Made by a program: the position numbers and the translations under genes. Positions 8,209-15,629 of a stretch of 52,270 nucleotides of DNA are shown here, one piece after another (position 1 is the first letter of the stretch; the number at the start of each line of letters is the position of its first letter). Source of the DNA: an uncultured Microbacterium sp. (GTDB lineage Bacteria; Actinomycetota; Actinomycetes; Actinomycetales; Microbacteriaceae); assembly GCA_913774845.1 (NCBI GenBank), contig CAJYJO010000027.1:1-52270 (forward strand). The letters run 5' to 3'. The notes under the pieces were generated by a model. The model saw only the letters and a list, made by a program, of their open reading frames with translations. It was not told the origin of the DNA and did no database searches.

Positions 8209-9069
8209 ATGACCCTCCTCGTCACCGCCGCCTCCGGTCACCTCGGACGTCTCGTCGTCGACGCCCTCCTCGAGCGCGGCGTGCCGGCATCCGACATCGT
8301 CGCGGGTGCGCGCACCCCCGCCAAGGCCGACGACCTCGCCGCCCGCGGCGTCCGCGTCGTCGAGCTCGACTACGCCCGGCCCGAGACGTTCGGCCCCGCC
8401 CTCGAGGGCGTGACACGTGTGCTGCTCATCTCGGGCACCGAGCCCGACCGTGTCGCGCAGCACCGGTCGGTCGTCGACGCCGCCCGTGCCGCCGGCGTCG
8501 AGCGGCTCGTCTACACGAGCGCCCCGCGCGTCGACGAGGTCGACTACGCCCTCGGCGCAGATCACGAGGCCACCGAGCGGGCCATCGCCGAGTCGGGGGT
8601 GAGCGCCACGATCCTGCGCCACAACTGGTACACGGAGAACTACCTCGACGCCGTCGCTCGGGCCGCCGACACCGGTGAGATCGTCGCGGCGACCGGCGAC
8701 GCGCGCGTCGCGAGCGCAAGCCGTCGCGACTACGCCGAGGCCGCGGCCGTCGCCCTGACCACCGACGACCTGGCCGGGCGCACCGTCGAGGTGGGCGGCG
8801 ACGTCGCGTGGACCTACGACGAACTCGCCGAGGCCGCCGCCGAGGTGCTCGGGCAGCCGGTGACCTACACGCGGCTCTCGATCGAGCAGCTGACGGAGGG
8901 CCTGAAGGCGGCGGGTCTGGATGCCGGCACCGCGGCGTTCGTGGCCGGGATCGACGATGCGATCGCCCGCGGCGCGCTGGGGGAGACCGACGGTTCGCTG
9001 TCGCGCATCATCGGCCGCCCGACGACGCCGCTCGTCCAGGGCCTGCGCGAGGGTCTCGCCGCCCGCTGA
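8209..9069 (+). CDS. NmrA-type NAD(P)H-dependent oxidoreductase (QOR2-like)
   Basis: A 286-residue atypical SDR. The Rossmann loop TAASGHLGRLVVDALL lies at 5-20. It continues with VLLISGTE, RLVYTSAP and LRHNWYTENYL, the pattern of NmrA-like proteins and quinone oxidoreductase 2 (YtfG). Such enzymes reduce quinones or act as NADPH sensors. The ATG at 8209 follows GAAAGGA. It is divergent from an HxlR-type gene with shared candidate operators, a pairing known for quinone and aldehyde defence in other bacteria. Together with the FUSC exporter this may be a small detoxification module. Confidence 0.88.
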   Translation: MTLLVTAASGHLGRLVVDALLERGVPASDIVAGARTPAKADDLAARGVRVVELDYARPETFGPALEGVTRVLLISGTEPDRVAQHRSVVDAARAAGVERLVYTSAPRVDEVDYALGADHEATERAIAESGVSATILRHNWYTENYLDAVARAADTGEIVAATGDARVASASRRDYAEAAAVALTTDDLAGRTVEVGGDVAWTYDELAEAAAEVLGQPVTYTRLSIEQLTEGLKAAGLDAGTAAFVAGIDDAIARGALGETDGSLSRIIGRPTTPLVQGLREGLAAR

Positions 9070-9088
9070 GCCGCAGAGGCCCCGACGC

Positions 9089-9133
9089 GCGCGGGAGGGA
9101 TCCGGTCCCGTTCCCGATCGGACCCTCCCGCGC
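9089..9133. terminator. Hairpin terminator after the NmrA-type gene
   Basis: GCGCGGGAGGG (9089-9099) pairs with CCCTCCCGCGC (9123-9133) and the stem extends across a bulge by TCCG/CGGA. It starts 20 bases after the stop. Confidence 0.6.
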
Positions 9134-9153
9134 CCGGTGTCGGCGGTGGGCGT

Positions 9154-9159
9154 TAGCGT
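9154..9159 (+). promoter_or_regulatory. -10 box TAGCGT of the TraR/DksA-type gene
   Basis: TAGCGT, six bases (CGAGGA), then the ATG at 9166. This fits a leaderless start; CGAGGA is too close to serve as an ordinary ribosome binding site. Confidence 0.55.
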
Positions 9160-9165
9160 CGAGGA

Positions 9166-9507
9166 ATGGATGCCACGACCGCGACGCGCATGCTCGACGA
9201 CCGCGAGCGCGAGGTCGAGCACCGGCTGTCGCGCCTGCGCGACGACGAGGCGAGCCTGCGCCGCGATCGGGCGGATGCCACGGCCGACGACGAGCACGAC
9301 CCCGAGGGCTCGACGCTGTCGGGGGAGTGGGCCCAGGTCGACGCCCTGCGCCGGGGCGCCGAGGCGGAACGGGGCGAGATCGCCGCGGCGCGCGAGCGCG
9401 TGGCATCCGGGACCTTCGGCGTGTGCGAGAGCTGCGGGCGTCCGATCGCCGACGCGCGACTCGAGGTGCTGCCCTTCGCCCGACGCTGCATCTCCTGCGC
9501 GACCTGA
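9166..9507 (+). CDS. TraR/DksA C4-type zinc-finger protein
   Basis: A 113-residue protein with a charged coiled-coil N-terminus (about 1-80) and a C-terminal C4 zinc finger, CESCGRPI (about 86-93) paired with CISCAT at the end. This is the DksA/TraR layout, in which the coiled coil can enter the RNA polymerase secondary channel. Actinobacteria generally use other factors there, so an RNA polymerase role is only inferred. It stands alone behind a strong terminator and is expressed from its own TAGCGT promoter. Confidence 0.9.
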   Translation: MDATTATRMLDDREREVEHRLSRLRDDEASLRRDRADATADDEHDPEGSTLSGEWAQVDALRRGAEAERGEIAAARERVASGTFGVCESCGRPIADARLEVLPFARRCISCAT

Positions 9508-9551
9508 ACGCGTGCCCGGAGCGCGGGCGCGCGGCCCGTCGGACGGCCGCT

Positions 9552-9557
9552 TAGGCT
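9552..9557 (+). promoter_or_regulatory. -10 box TAGGCT of the SCO4848-type gene
   Basis: TAGGCT is followed by six bases and the ATG at 9564. Leaderless transcription is inferred. Confidence 0.55.
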
Positions 9558-9563
9558 CGAGGC

Positions 9564-9779
9564 ATGGAACCCGTCCTCATCGCGCTGCTGTTCGCCAACG
9601 CCGTCTTCAACGTCGTCGTCTGGCCGCGGTTCTACGTCCGTGTGGCCAAGGATCCCCGCGCGAAGAACGCCGCGGGCAAGGCCACACCGTTCCTCATCGT
9701 CCACACGGTGCTGATCGGGCTGGCCCTCGTGCTCGCGGTCGCCTCGGTGATCGCGGCGATCGCGGCGATCGTCGGCTGA
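9564..9779 (+). CDS. SCO4848-family small membrane protein
   Basis: A 71-residue protein with two hydrophobic segments, about 3-22 and 44-69, separated by a basic loop with YVRVAKDPRA. Length and sequence match the small membrane proteins named after SCO4848 of Streptomyces, of unknown function. The N-terminus LIALLFANAVFNVVVWPRF is characteristic. Its transcript is probably leaderless. Confidence 0.8.
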   Translation: MEPVLIALLFANAVFNVVVWPRFYVRVAKDPRAKNAAGKATPFLIVHTVLIGLALVLAVASVIAAIAAIVG

Positions 9780-9810
9780 CCGTCCCCAGGCGACGGGCAG
9801 GGGCCCGCGG

Positions 9811-9816
9811 TAGACT
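9811..9816 (+). promoter_or_regulatory. -10 box TAGACT upstream of the MFS gene
   Basis: TAGACT sits in the loop of an inverted repeat, CCCGCGG (9804-9810) / CCGCGGG (9822-9828). Transcription from here would leave a leader of roughly 85-90 bases before the MFS gene. Confidence 0.4.
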
Positions 9817-9909
9817 CGGGTCCGCGGGACACCCCGCCGCACTCTGTGCAACTACCTACCGGTCCGGCAAGGCGGCACGTTCCATCGCCCCTCCCTGGAG
9901 ACCCGTTCC

Positions 9910-11217
9910 ATGACAGCGCCCGCCGTCGACCATCGCCCGCTCGTCCACCACACCGGCTTCTGGTACTTCCCGATCGCCTTCGTGGCTCGCCTGCCCTTCG
10001 CGATGATGACGGTCGGCGTCCTGGCGCTCGTGGTCGCCCTGCGCGGGTCGGTCGCCCTCGGCGGCCTCACCTCCGCGGCCGTCGGGCTGGGCGTCGTCGT
10101 CGCCGGCCCCGTGATCGGCGACCTCGCGGACCGCTACGGGCAGCGGCGCGTGCTGCTGCCGGTGGGTCTGGCCAACGGCATCCTGTTGGCGCTCTTCCCC
10201 CTCGTGGTGGGGTACGCGACCTCCGACGTCCTGCTGCTCGGGGCGGCCGTGGCGATCGGGCTGACCGGTCCCCAGACCGCGGCGATGTCGCGCAGCCGCG
10301 TGATGGCGCTGATCGGTCTGCGCGTGCACCCCGCGCGGCGTGACCGTACCTTCTCGGGCGCCATGGCGTACGAGTCGGCGGCCGACGAGACCGCGTTCGT
10401 GATCGGTCCCTTCGTCGTCGGGGTGCTGGCGGCGGTGGTCGCCCCCTGGGCCCCGATCGTCGGGGCCGCGGTCCTCAGCTTCGTCTTCGTCACTGCCTTC
10501 GCCCTGCACCCCACGGGCCGCGCGGTTCCCGAACGTTCGGAGCGTACGGCGATGGCCCCCCTGCGCGAGGTGCTGCACCCGCGCGTGCTCGTGCTCGTGG
10601 CGGCCGTGTTCGGCGTCGGCCTGTTCTTCGGCTCGACGCTCACCTCGCTGACGGCGTTCATGGAGGCCCAGGGGGCGCCCGAGGCGGGGGCCCTCCTGTA
10701 CGGCGTGATGGGCGTGGGCTCGGCGGTGCTGGCCCTCGCGGTCGCCCTCGTCCCCGAACGCTTCGCCCTGCGCTGGCGCCTCGTCCTGTTCGCCAGCGTC
10801 CTGACGGCGTCCGCCGGGGCGTACACGGTCGGTGGATCCGTCGCGACGGTGACGCTGGTTCTGTGTCTGATGGGCGTCGGCGTCGGCCCCGCCCTCGTCA
10901 CGCTGTTCAGCCTGGCGGGGCACCGGGCCCCCCGCGGCCGGTCGGCCTCGACGATGACCATCCTCGCCTCGGCCCTGACCCTCGCTCAGGCCCTGTCGTC
11001 GGCGGTGACCGGCGCGGTGGCCGAGAACGTCTCCGTCGCCACCGCGATGCTGTTGCCCGCGGGGGCCGCTCTCCTCGTGCTCGCGATGGCGGCGGTGAAC
11101 GCCGCGGCCGCACCTCGGTGGGACCGGGCGTTCCCGCCGGCCGGGCTCAGCGCGGCAGCGGATACCGCCGCCGCAGCAGCAGACGCTGGGCCAGAGTCCA
11201 CGCGGTCGTCACGGTGA
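9910..11217 (+). CDS. Major facilitator superfamily transporter
   Basis: A 435-residue carrier with about twelve hydrophobic segments. GDLADRYGQRRVLLPVGL in the loop after the second or third helix is the MFS motif A (GxxxDRxGRR). The central cytoplasmic loop is short, with PTGRAVPERSERTA near 200-213. The substrate cannot be told; the fold resembles drug or metabolite exporters. The ATG follows TGGAGA. The last 71 bases overlap the end of the YidC-type gene on the other strand, so the Ala-rich C-terminal tail (about the last 24 residues) is encoded opposite another gene. Confidence 0.88.
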   Translation: MTAPAVDHRPLVHHTGFWYFPIAFVARLPFAMMTVGVLALVVALRGSVALGGLTSAAVGLGVVVAGPVIGDLADRYGQRRVLLPVGLANGILLALFPLVVGYATSDVLLLGAAVAIGLTGPQTAAMSRSRVMALIGLRVHPARRDRTFSGAMAYESAADETAFVIGPFVVGVLAAVVAPWAPIVGAAVLSFVFVTAFALHPTGRAVPERSERTAMAPLREVLHPRVLVLVAAVFGVGLFFGSTLTSLTAFMEAQGAPEAGALLYGVMGVGSAVLALAVALVPERFALRWRLVLFASVLTASAGAYTVGGSVATVTLVLCLMGVGVGPALVTLFSLAGHRAPRGRSASTMTILASALTLAQALSSAVTGAVAENVSVATAMLLPAGAALLVLAMAAVNAAAAPRWDRAFPPAGLSAAADTAAAAADAGPESTRSSR

Positions 11218-11884
11218 GGTAGAGCGCGGCCGCGAGCGGTACGAACAGTGCCACCCCGGCCGTCGTGAACGGCAGGATGCCGAGCATCCCGGTCGTCCAG
11301 GCGGGCGTCGACGGATCGACCGCGGGACGCAGGAGTCGTCGCGTGAGCTCCGCCACGCCGGCGATCACGACGACGAGGGTCGCGAAGACGGCGAGGGTCG
11401 CGGCATCCACCGTGCCCGCCGACAGGGCGCCGACGAGACTCCGGCCCAGCGGGACGCCGAACACGTCGTGCTCGAGGAGGGTGTTCGCGTGGCCGCCGAC
11501 CTGCGGGTGGAGGAAGACGGCGTACAACAGGCCGACGACGGGGGCTTGAGCGAGCACGGGGAGGCATCCGGCGACGGGCGAGGCGCCCTCGTCCCGGTAC
11601 AGCTGCATCGTCTCGCGCTGCAGCCGTTCCGGGTTCTTCCGCCATCGCTCCTGCAGCGCGCGCAGGCGCGGAGCGAGCCGTGCGCGCGTCTGCTCGGCAC
11701 GCGCCTGCGACACCCCCACGGGGATGAGGGCGACGCGGACGACGAGCGTCACGAGGACGACGGCGACGGCGGCGGCGAGACCGGCGGTGAGGGGTTCGAG
11801 CAGCGAGGTGAGGGCGAGCAGGGCTCGCGTGGCGAGGTCGAGGAGCAGAGCGAGGGGCGGAAAGGCGAAGAGGTCCACGGGCAT
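11147..11884 (-). CDS. YidC/Oxa1-type membrane protein insertase (second copy)
   Basis: A 245-residue polytopic protein of the YidC/Oxa1/Alb3 family, which folds and inserts membrane proteins. The family core is visible: the first conserved helix with its groove arginine (VVLVTLVVRVALIPVGV), the cytoplasmic coiled-coil loop (QARAEQTRARLAPRLRALQ), the LYRDEGASPVAGCLPVLAQ segment and PWTTGMLGILPF-like C-terminal helices. The main yidC of Actinobacteria lies at the replication origin next to rnpA. No such neighbours occur here, so this is probably a second copy. The ATG at 11884 is my choice; a GTG at 11905 would add seven residues. Confidence 0.85.
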   Translation of the reverse strand: MPVDLFAFPPLALLLDLATRALLALTSLLEPLTAGLAAAVAVVLVTLVVRVALIPVGVSQARAEQTRARLAPRLRALQERWRKNPERLQRETMQLYRDEGASPVAGCLPVLAQAPVVGLLYAVFLHPQVGGHANTLLEHDVFGVPLGRSLVGALSAGTVDAATLAVFATLVVVIAGVAELTRRLLRPAVDPSTPAWTTGMLGILPFTTAGVALFVPLAAALYLTVTTAWTLAQRLLLRRRYPLPR

Positions 11885-11997
11885 CCCATCAGAGCGAGTG
11901 ATCACGGGCGGATCGGTCGCGGGGCGCGCCGAGGGTGCGCGGGCGACCGGCGTCGCGGTGTCGCTCGGGCCGTCGCTCCGGCGACGGGGGGAGGAGG

Positions 11998-12276
11998 CTA
12001 CGCGACGCGGGTCACGAGCCCCGGGGCTCGAGGGCGCGGGTGACCCGCGGCGTCGGGATCGCTCTGGGAGGGGGATGCCGAGGGGTCGAGCGGCCGTGCC
12101 GACCGTGGTGGGGCCGCGGCGACCAGCGCCGGGAGCACGACGAGCACGACGACCGCGGTCAGGACCACGGCCGCGGCGAGGACCACAGCGAGGAGGGGAG
12201 TGCCGCCCCCGGGCGTGAGCGCCAGCTCGGCGGTCGCGAGGAGCAGGTTGACGGCGGCGATCAGCGATGCGATCAC
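11998..12276 (-). CDS. Small membrane protein upstream of the YidC-type gene
   Basis: A 92-residue protein with two hydrophobic segments (about 1-20 and 25-52) and a polar, Pro/Ser/Asp-rich tail. It starts at a GTG behind a good GGAGGGGG ribosome binding site and is transcribed toward the YidC-type gene 113 bases further on. It may be one of the small actinobacterial membrane proteins that accompany YidC paralogs (similar in layout to DUF6412), but I cannot confirm that. Function unknown. Confidence 0.65.
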   Translation of the reverse strand: MIASLIAAVNLLLATAELALTPGGGTPLLAVVLAAAVVLTAVVVLVVLPALVAAAPPRSARPLDPSASPSQSDPDAAGHPRPRAPGLVTRVA

Positions 12277-12325
12277 GAGCTCACCCCCTCCGGCTGAGTA
12301 CCCACGGTAGCAGCGCTCCTGTCGC

Positions 12326-12331
12326 TACGCT
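12326..12331 (+). promoter_or_regulatory. -10 box TACGCT of the ACT-domain gene
   Basis: TACGCT, six bases, then the ATG at 12338. No Shine-Dalgarno is present, so a leaderless message is inferred. Confidence 0.55.
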
Positions 12332-12337
12332 GTCGCC

Positions 12338-12847
12338 ATGACCACCCTCGTCCTCACCGTCGTCGGCGACGATCGAGCGGGCCTCGTGTCCGCGGTCGCC
12401 GACATCGTCGACGCCCACGGCGGCAACTGGGAGAACAGCGAACTCGCCGAGCTGGCCGGGGCCTTCGCCGGGATCATCGAGGTCTCGGTGGCGCCCGACC
12501 GTGCCGACAGCCTCCGCGCGGCTCTCGAGGGCCTCGCCGGCACGCTCACCGTCGCCGTTCACGCGGGGGCGGGCTCGGCCGCGACCGCGGGCCGCGCCGT
12601 CACCTTCGACGTCGTCGGCAACGACCGCCCCGGGATCGTCCGCGAGGTGTCGGCGGCTCTCAGCGCCCATGGCGCGAGCATCGAGCGCATGTCGACGCAG
12701 ACGACGGATGCCGCGATGGCGGGCGGGCGCCTGTTCGAGGCCTCCGTCACCGTGACGCTCGCCCCCGAGGTCGCCGTCGACGATCTCGTGGCCGAGCTCG
12801 AGCGTCTGGCCGCCGAGATCCAGGTCGACGTCACCCTCGCGGACTGA
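12338..12847 (+). CDS. ACT-domain protein (GcvR-like)
   Basis: A 169-residue protein made of two ACT domains, each beginning with the ligand-binding turn: VVGDDRAGLVSAVADIV (about 8-24) and VVGNDRPGIVREVSAAL (about 91-107). ACT pairs bind amino acids at their interface. The arrangement is that of GcvR, the glycine cleavage repressor partner, and of related actinobacterial proteins. No DNA-binding or catalytic domain is present, so a sensory role is inferred. Confidence 0.88.
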   Translation: MTTLVLTVVGDDRAGLVSAVADIVDAHGGNWENSELAELAGAFAGIIEVSVAPDRADSLRAALEGLAGTLTVAVHAGAGSAATAGRAVTFDVVGNDRPGIVREVSAALSAHGASIERMSTQTTDAAMAGGRLFEASVTVTLAPEVAVDDLVAELERLAAEIQVDVTLAD

Positions 12848-12881
12848 CCCGTCGCGCGCGGGGTCGTCGGCGTCGAGGTGC

Positions 12882-13265
12882 TCAGGCCCGGCGCGACCGC
12901 GACGCGAGGCGGGTGATCGCGCGCCACCCCAGCAACAGGAGGGCGAGGGTGATCGTGGCCACGATGACGAACGCCACCGCCACCCCCTGGCCGCTCAGCG
13001 CGCGCAGCACCATGCCCAGGGCGACGGTGATCGCCCAGACGGGGAGGCCGGTCTTCACGAACGCCGTGGGCCGACGCCACGCGCGCGTGACGAGCCAGCC
13101 GACCAGCAGCGCCGCGACGAACGGCCACGCGGTGGTGGCGAGCCCCGAGCCGAGGGTGCCGAGCACGTCGCCGTCGTGCGTCGCCCGCCCGATGGCGGCG
13201 AAGACGACGACGAGGACGACATCGACGATCAGGGCGAGCACGGGGGAGCGGCGCGAAGAGGACAC
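12882..13265 (-). CDS. DUF3054 membrane protein
   Basis: A 127-residue protein with four hydrophobic segments. Features matching the DUF3054 family are the start LALIVDVVLVVVFAAIGRA, a WPFVAALLVGW segment and a basic WRRPTAF loop. The function of the family is unknown. It starts at a GTG; a GACAAT box lies six bases before it, and the GGAGGC between them is too near for normal ribosome binding, so a leaderless start is likely. It is divergent from the VanZ-like gene and shares its upstream region, including a candidate response-regulator site. Confidence 0.82.
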   Translation of the reverse strand: MSSSRRSPVLALIVDVVLVVVFAAIGRATHDGDVLGTLGSGLATTAWPFVAALLVGWLVTRAWRRPTAFVKTGLPVWAITVALGMVLRALSGQGVAVAFVIVATITLALLLLGWRAITRLASRSRRA

Positions 13266-13271
13266 GCCTCC

Positions 13272-13277
13272 ATTGTC
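13272..13277 (-). promoter_or_regulatory. -10 box GACAAT of the DUF3054 gene
   Basis: GACAAT ends six bases before the GTG at 13265. With a 17-base spacer its -35 region would fall on the TATCG repeat at 13295-13311. Confidence 0.45.
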
Positions 13278-13294
13278 CCGCCCCGGTCGCGGAC

Positions 13295-13311
13295 GTATCG
13301 TCCGCGTATCG
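13295..13311 (+). promoter_or_regulatory. Candidate response-regulator site upstream of the VanZ-like gene
   Basis: Two GTATCG half-sites (13295-13300 and 13306-13311) repeat with 11-bp spacing, one helical turn, the layout used by OmpR/PhoB-type regulators. The first half also sits in a perfect inverted repeat, CGCGGACG (13288-13295) / CGTCCGCG (13299-13306). The same spaced repeat occurs at 15564 and 16151. Confidence 0.5.
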
Positions 13312-13377
13312 CGGGGTCGAGACACCCGGGCAACACGGCGCAGCGTGGGATGGGATCTTCCCATCCTGGAGGTCTTC

Positions 13378-13812
13378 GTGTCCCACCGTCCCCTGTTCGT
13401 CCCGGCCCGCGTCCTGACCGCGGGCGCGGTGCTCGCCGCGGTCGTCGCCCTGACCCTCGCGCCCCGCGCGATCGCGTGGCCGGCCCGCACCCTCGTGCTC
13501 GAGGCCCTGGACCGCCTGCCGCCGTCGTGGAGCGCGCCGATGGGGGAGGTGGGCGCCGACGTGGCCCTCAACGTCGCGTTCTTCGTCCCGCTCGGTGCGG
13601 CGGTCGCGCTGCTCCTGCCGCGGCGGTGGGCGCCGGCATCCCTTCCCCTGTGTGCGCTCGTGTCCCTCGGGGTGGAGATCCTGCAGGCGGGGATCCCCGG
13701 GCGCGTCCCGGATGCCGATGACGTGGTCTCGAACACCCTCGGTGCCGCGATCGGAACCGCCCTCGTCATCGCGGCGCGACTGGCCCTGCGCCCGCTCACG
13801 CGCAGACGCTAA
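13378..13812 (+). CDS. VanZ-like family membrane protein
   Basis: A 144-residue protein with four hydrophobic segments and the VanZ signature: DVALNVAFFVPLGAAVALLL near 61-80 and VEILQAGIPGRVPDADDVVSNTLGA-type sequence near 100-124. VanZ gives low-level teicoplanin resistance in enterococci by lowering drug binding to the cell surface; most VanZ-like proteins are uncharacterised. It starts at a GTG with a good TGGAGG (13367-13372). Its last four bases overlap the end of the histidine kinase gene. The upstream repeat shared with the regulator and the carboxypeptidase genes suggests common control. Confidence 0.85.
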   Translation: MSHRPLFVPARVLTAGAVLAAVVALTLAPRAIAWPARTLVLEALDRLPPSWSAPMGEVGADVALNVAFFVPLGAAVALLLPRRWAPASLPLCALVSLGVEILQAGIPGRVPDADDVVSNTLGAAIGTALVIAARLALRPLTRRR

Positions 13813-14879
13813 CGCGGCAACCGCAGCCGCGCGTGCAGTCCGCCTCCCGCTCGCGGCCACAGCTCGAGGCGGCCCCGGTGCGCGCGGGCGACCGAGGCGA
13901 CGATCGCGAGGCCGAGTCCCGTCCCGTCGGCGCGCCCGCGCGTGCGGCCGGCCCCGCGGACGAAGGGCTCGGGAAGAGTCGCGACGAGCTCGCGGGAGAG
14001 CTCGTCGCCGCTGTTGAGGACGTCGACGATCACCTCGTCGGGCTCTCCGCTCACCGCGACGCGCACCCAGCCGCCCGGGACGTTGTGCACGAGGGCGTTG
14101 CGGACGAGATTGGTCACCGCGTGTCGGACCAGCGTCTCGTCGACCCGCGCGACCCCGCCCGAGGCGCCGACGAGTGCGAGGTCCACGCCCGCGCGGTCGG
14201 CCTCGGTCACGACGGCCTCGACGAGGTCGTCCACTTCCGCCGGTTCGAGCGCCAGAGAGTCTTCGCGCGTCGCCCGGGCGAGAGCGAGCAGCGCCTCGGT
14301 CAGGCGGATCGCGCGCTCGTTCGTGAGATCGAGCCGGTGCAGCAGCTGCTCCAGGTCGACCCCCGCGGGGTCGGCCCGGGCCACCTCGAGGAGCGTGCGC
14401 ATCGTGGCGTGCGGGGTGCGCAGCTCGTGCGAGGCGTTCGCGGCGAAGCGCTTCTGCTCGTCGAGGGTCTCCTCGACGCGAGTGAGCATCGCGTCGAAGG
14501 TGTCGGCGAGGTCGGTGAGCTCGTCGCGGCGTCCCGGAAGATCCACGCGATACGCGAGGTCGCCGTCGCGCACCGCGCGGGCGGCGTCCGTGATGCGGCG
14601 CAGGGGGCGCAGCATCAGCCCCGAGACGAGCCAGCCGCCGGCGAGACCGATGACCGCGAGGGCGAAGACGGCGTACCAGGCGTAGCGGACGAACGCCTCG
14701 GTCAGATCCCGGCGTCCGGGCGTGAACAGTCCGCTCTCCGAGTAGAGGTTGCCGTCGGGCAGGAACCGCAGCACCAGGAAACCGAGCACGAACACCGCGA
14801 TCCCCACGATGACGACGAAACCGGCGTAGCTCAGCGTGAGCTTGAGCCGCACCGAGAGTCCGGGCTCGCGCTCACGCAT
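13809..14879 (-). CDS. Two-component sensor histidine kinase
   Basis: A 356-residue membrane kinase. Two hydrophobic segments (about 15-40 and 64-90) enclose a short 25-residue outer loop. A HAMP domain follows (about 90-140), then the H box ASHELRTPHATM with phosphorylated His near 151, the N box (NLVRNALVHN) and the G box DGTGLGLAIV. The outer loop is too small for a ligand domain, so it may sense membrane or wall stress directly, as intramembrane-sensing kinases do. Its start overlaps the response regulator's end by eight bases, so both are made together. Confidence 0.93.
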   Translation of the reverse strand: MREREPGLSVRLKLTLSYAGFVVIVGIAVFVLGFLVLRFLPDGNLYSESGLFTPGRRDLTEAFVRYAWYAVFALAVIGLAGGWLVSGLMLRPLRRITDAARAVRDGDLAYRVDLPGRRDELTDLADTFDAMLTRVEETLDEQKRFAANASHELRTPHATMRTLLEVARADPAGVDLEQLLHRLDLTNERAIRLTEALLALARATREDSLALEPAEVDDLVEAVVTEADRAGVDLALVGASGGVARVDETLVRHAVTNLVRNALVHNVPGGWVRVAVSGEPDEVIVDVLNSGDELSRELVATLPEPFVRGAGRTRGRADGTGLGLAIVASVARAHRGRLELWPRAGGGLHARLRLPR

Positions 14880-15540
14880 CGGCGGGTCCCATGCGGTAGC
14901 CGACGCCCGCGACCGTCTGGATGAGCCACGGCTCGCCCAGGCGCTTGCGCAGCGTCGAGATCGTGATGCGGACGGCATTCGTGAACGGGTCGGCGTTCTC
15001 GTCCCACGCGCGCTCGAGCAGGTCCTCGGCGCTCACGACCCCACCGCCCGCCCCTATGAGCACGTGCAGCACGGCGAACTGCTTGCGCGTCAGCGACACG
15101 TAGCGCCCGTCGCGGTAGACCTCGCGACGGAAGGGATCGAGCCGGATGCCGTGCAGCTCGAGCACCGGCGGGCTCGCGGCCGCGGGACGACGGGCGAGGG
15201 CCCGCAGGCGCATCACGAGCTCGCGCAGCACGAAGGGTTTCGTCAGGTAGTCGTCGGCACCGCTCTCGAAACCGCTCGCCTTGTCGTCGAGGCGATCGGC
15301 CGCGGTGAGCATCAGCACGCGCGGGGCGGCCGGCTGCGCGCTGAGGTGGCGGGCGATCTCGTCGCCGTCCGGACCGGGGATGTCGCGGTCGAGAACCACG
15401 ACGTCGTACGCGGTGTAGCCGAGCACCTCGAGCGCCGTGTCGCCGTCGCCGGCGATGTCGGCCGCGATCGCCTCGAGACGCAGGCCGTCGCGGATGGCCT
15501 CGGCGAGGAAGGGTTCGTCCTCGACGATCAGCACGCGCAT
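14872..15540 (-). CDS. OmpR/PhoB-family response regulator
   Basis: A 222-residue regulator with an N-terminal receiver (VEDEP at 6-10, phosphorylated Asp near 51 in VVLDRDIPG, Lys near 101 in TKPF). The C-terminal winged helix ends with ITISTLRKRLGEP and VAGVGYRMG. The ATG at 15540 lies six bases after a TACGAT box, so it is probably leaderless. It is the first gene of an operon with the kinase. A repeat that fits an OmpR-type site (15564-15580) lies just upstream, suggesting autoregulation. Confidence 0.94.
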   Translation of the reverse strand: MRVLIVEDEPFLAEAIRDGLRLEAIAADIAGDGDTALEVLGYTAYDVVVLDRDIPGPDGDEIARHLSAQPAAPRVLMLTAADRLDDKASGFESGADDYLTKPFVLRELVMRLRALARRPAAASPPVLELHGIRLDPFRREVYRDGRYVSLTRKQFAVLHVLIGAGGGVVSAEDLLERAWDENADPFTNAVRITISTLRKRLGEPWLIQTVAGVGYRMGPADA

Positions 15541-15546
15541 CCCGTC

Positions 15547-15552
15547 ATCGTA
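15547..15552 (-). promoter_or_regulatory. -10 box TACGAT of the response regulator
   Basis: TACGAT, six bases, then the ATG at 15540 on the reverse strand. The candidate regulator site at 15564-15580 would overlap the spacer or -35 of this promoter. Confidence 0.55.
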
Positions 15553-15563
15553 GGCGCGGGCGT

Positions 15564-15580
15564 GTATCGCGGACGTATGC
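15564..15580 (+). promoter_or_regulatory. Candidate response-regulator site, divergent promoter region
   Basis: GTATCG (15564-15569) and GTATGC (15575-15580) repeat with 11-bp spacing. It lies 11 bases from the -10 of the response regulator gene and 37 bases from the -10 of the divergent phosphoesterase gene. Confidence 0.5.
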
Positions 15581-15617
15581 GCGGCGTCCACCCGGGGTCG
15601 ACGACCCGCCGTCTCGG

Positions 15618-15623
15618 TAGCGT
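15618..15623 (+). promoter_or_regulatory. -10 box TAGCGT of the metallophosphoesterase gene
   Basis: TAGCGT is followed by six bases and the ATG at 15630, the leaderless layout. Confidence 0.55.
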
Positions 15624-15629
15624 GGGCGG

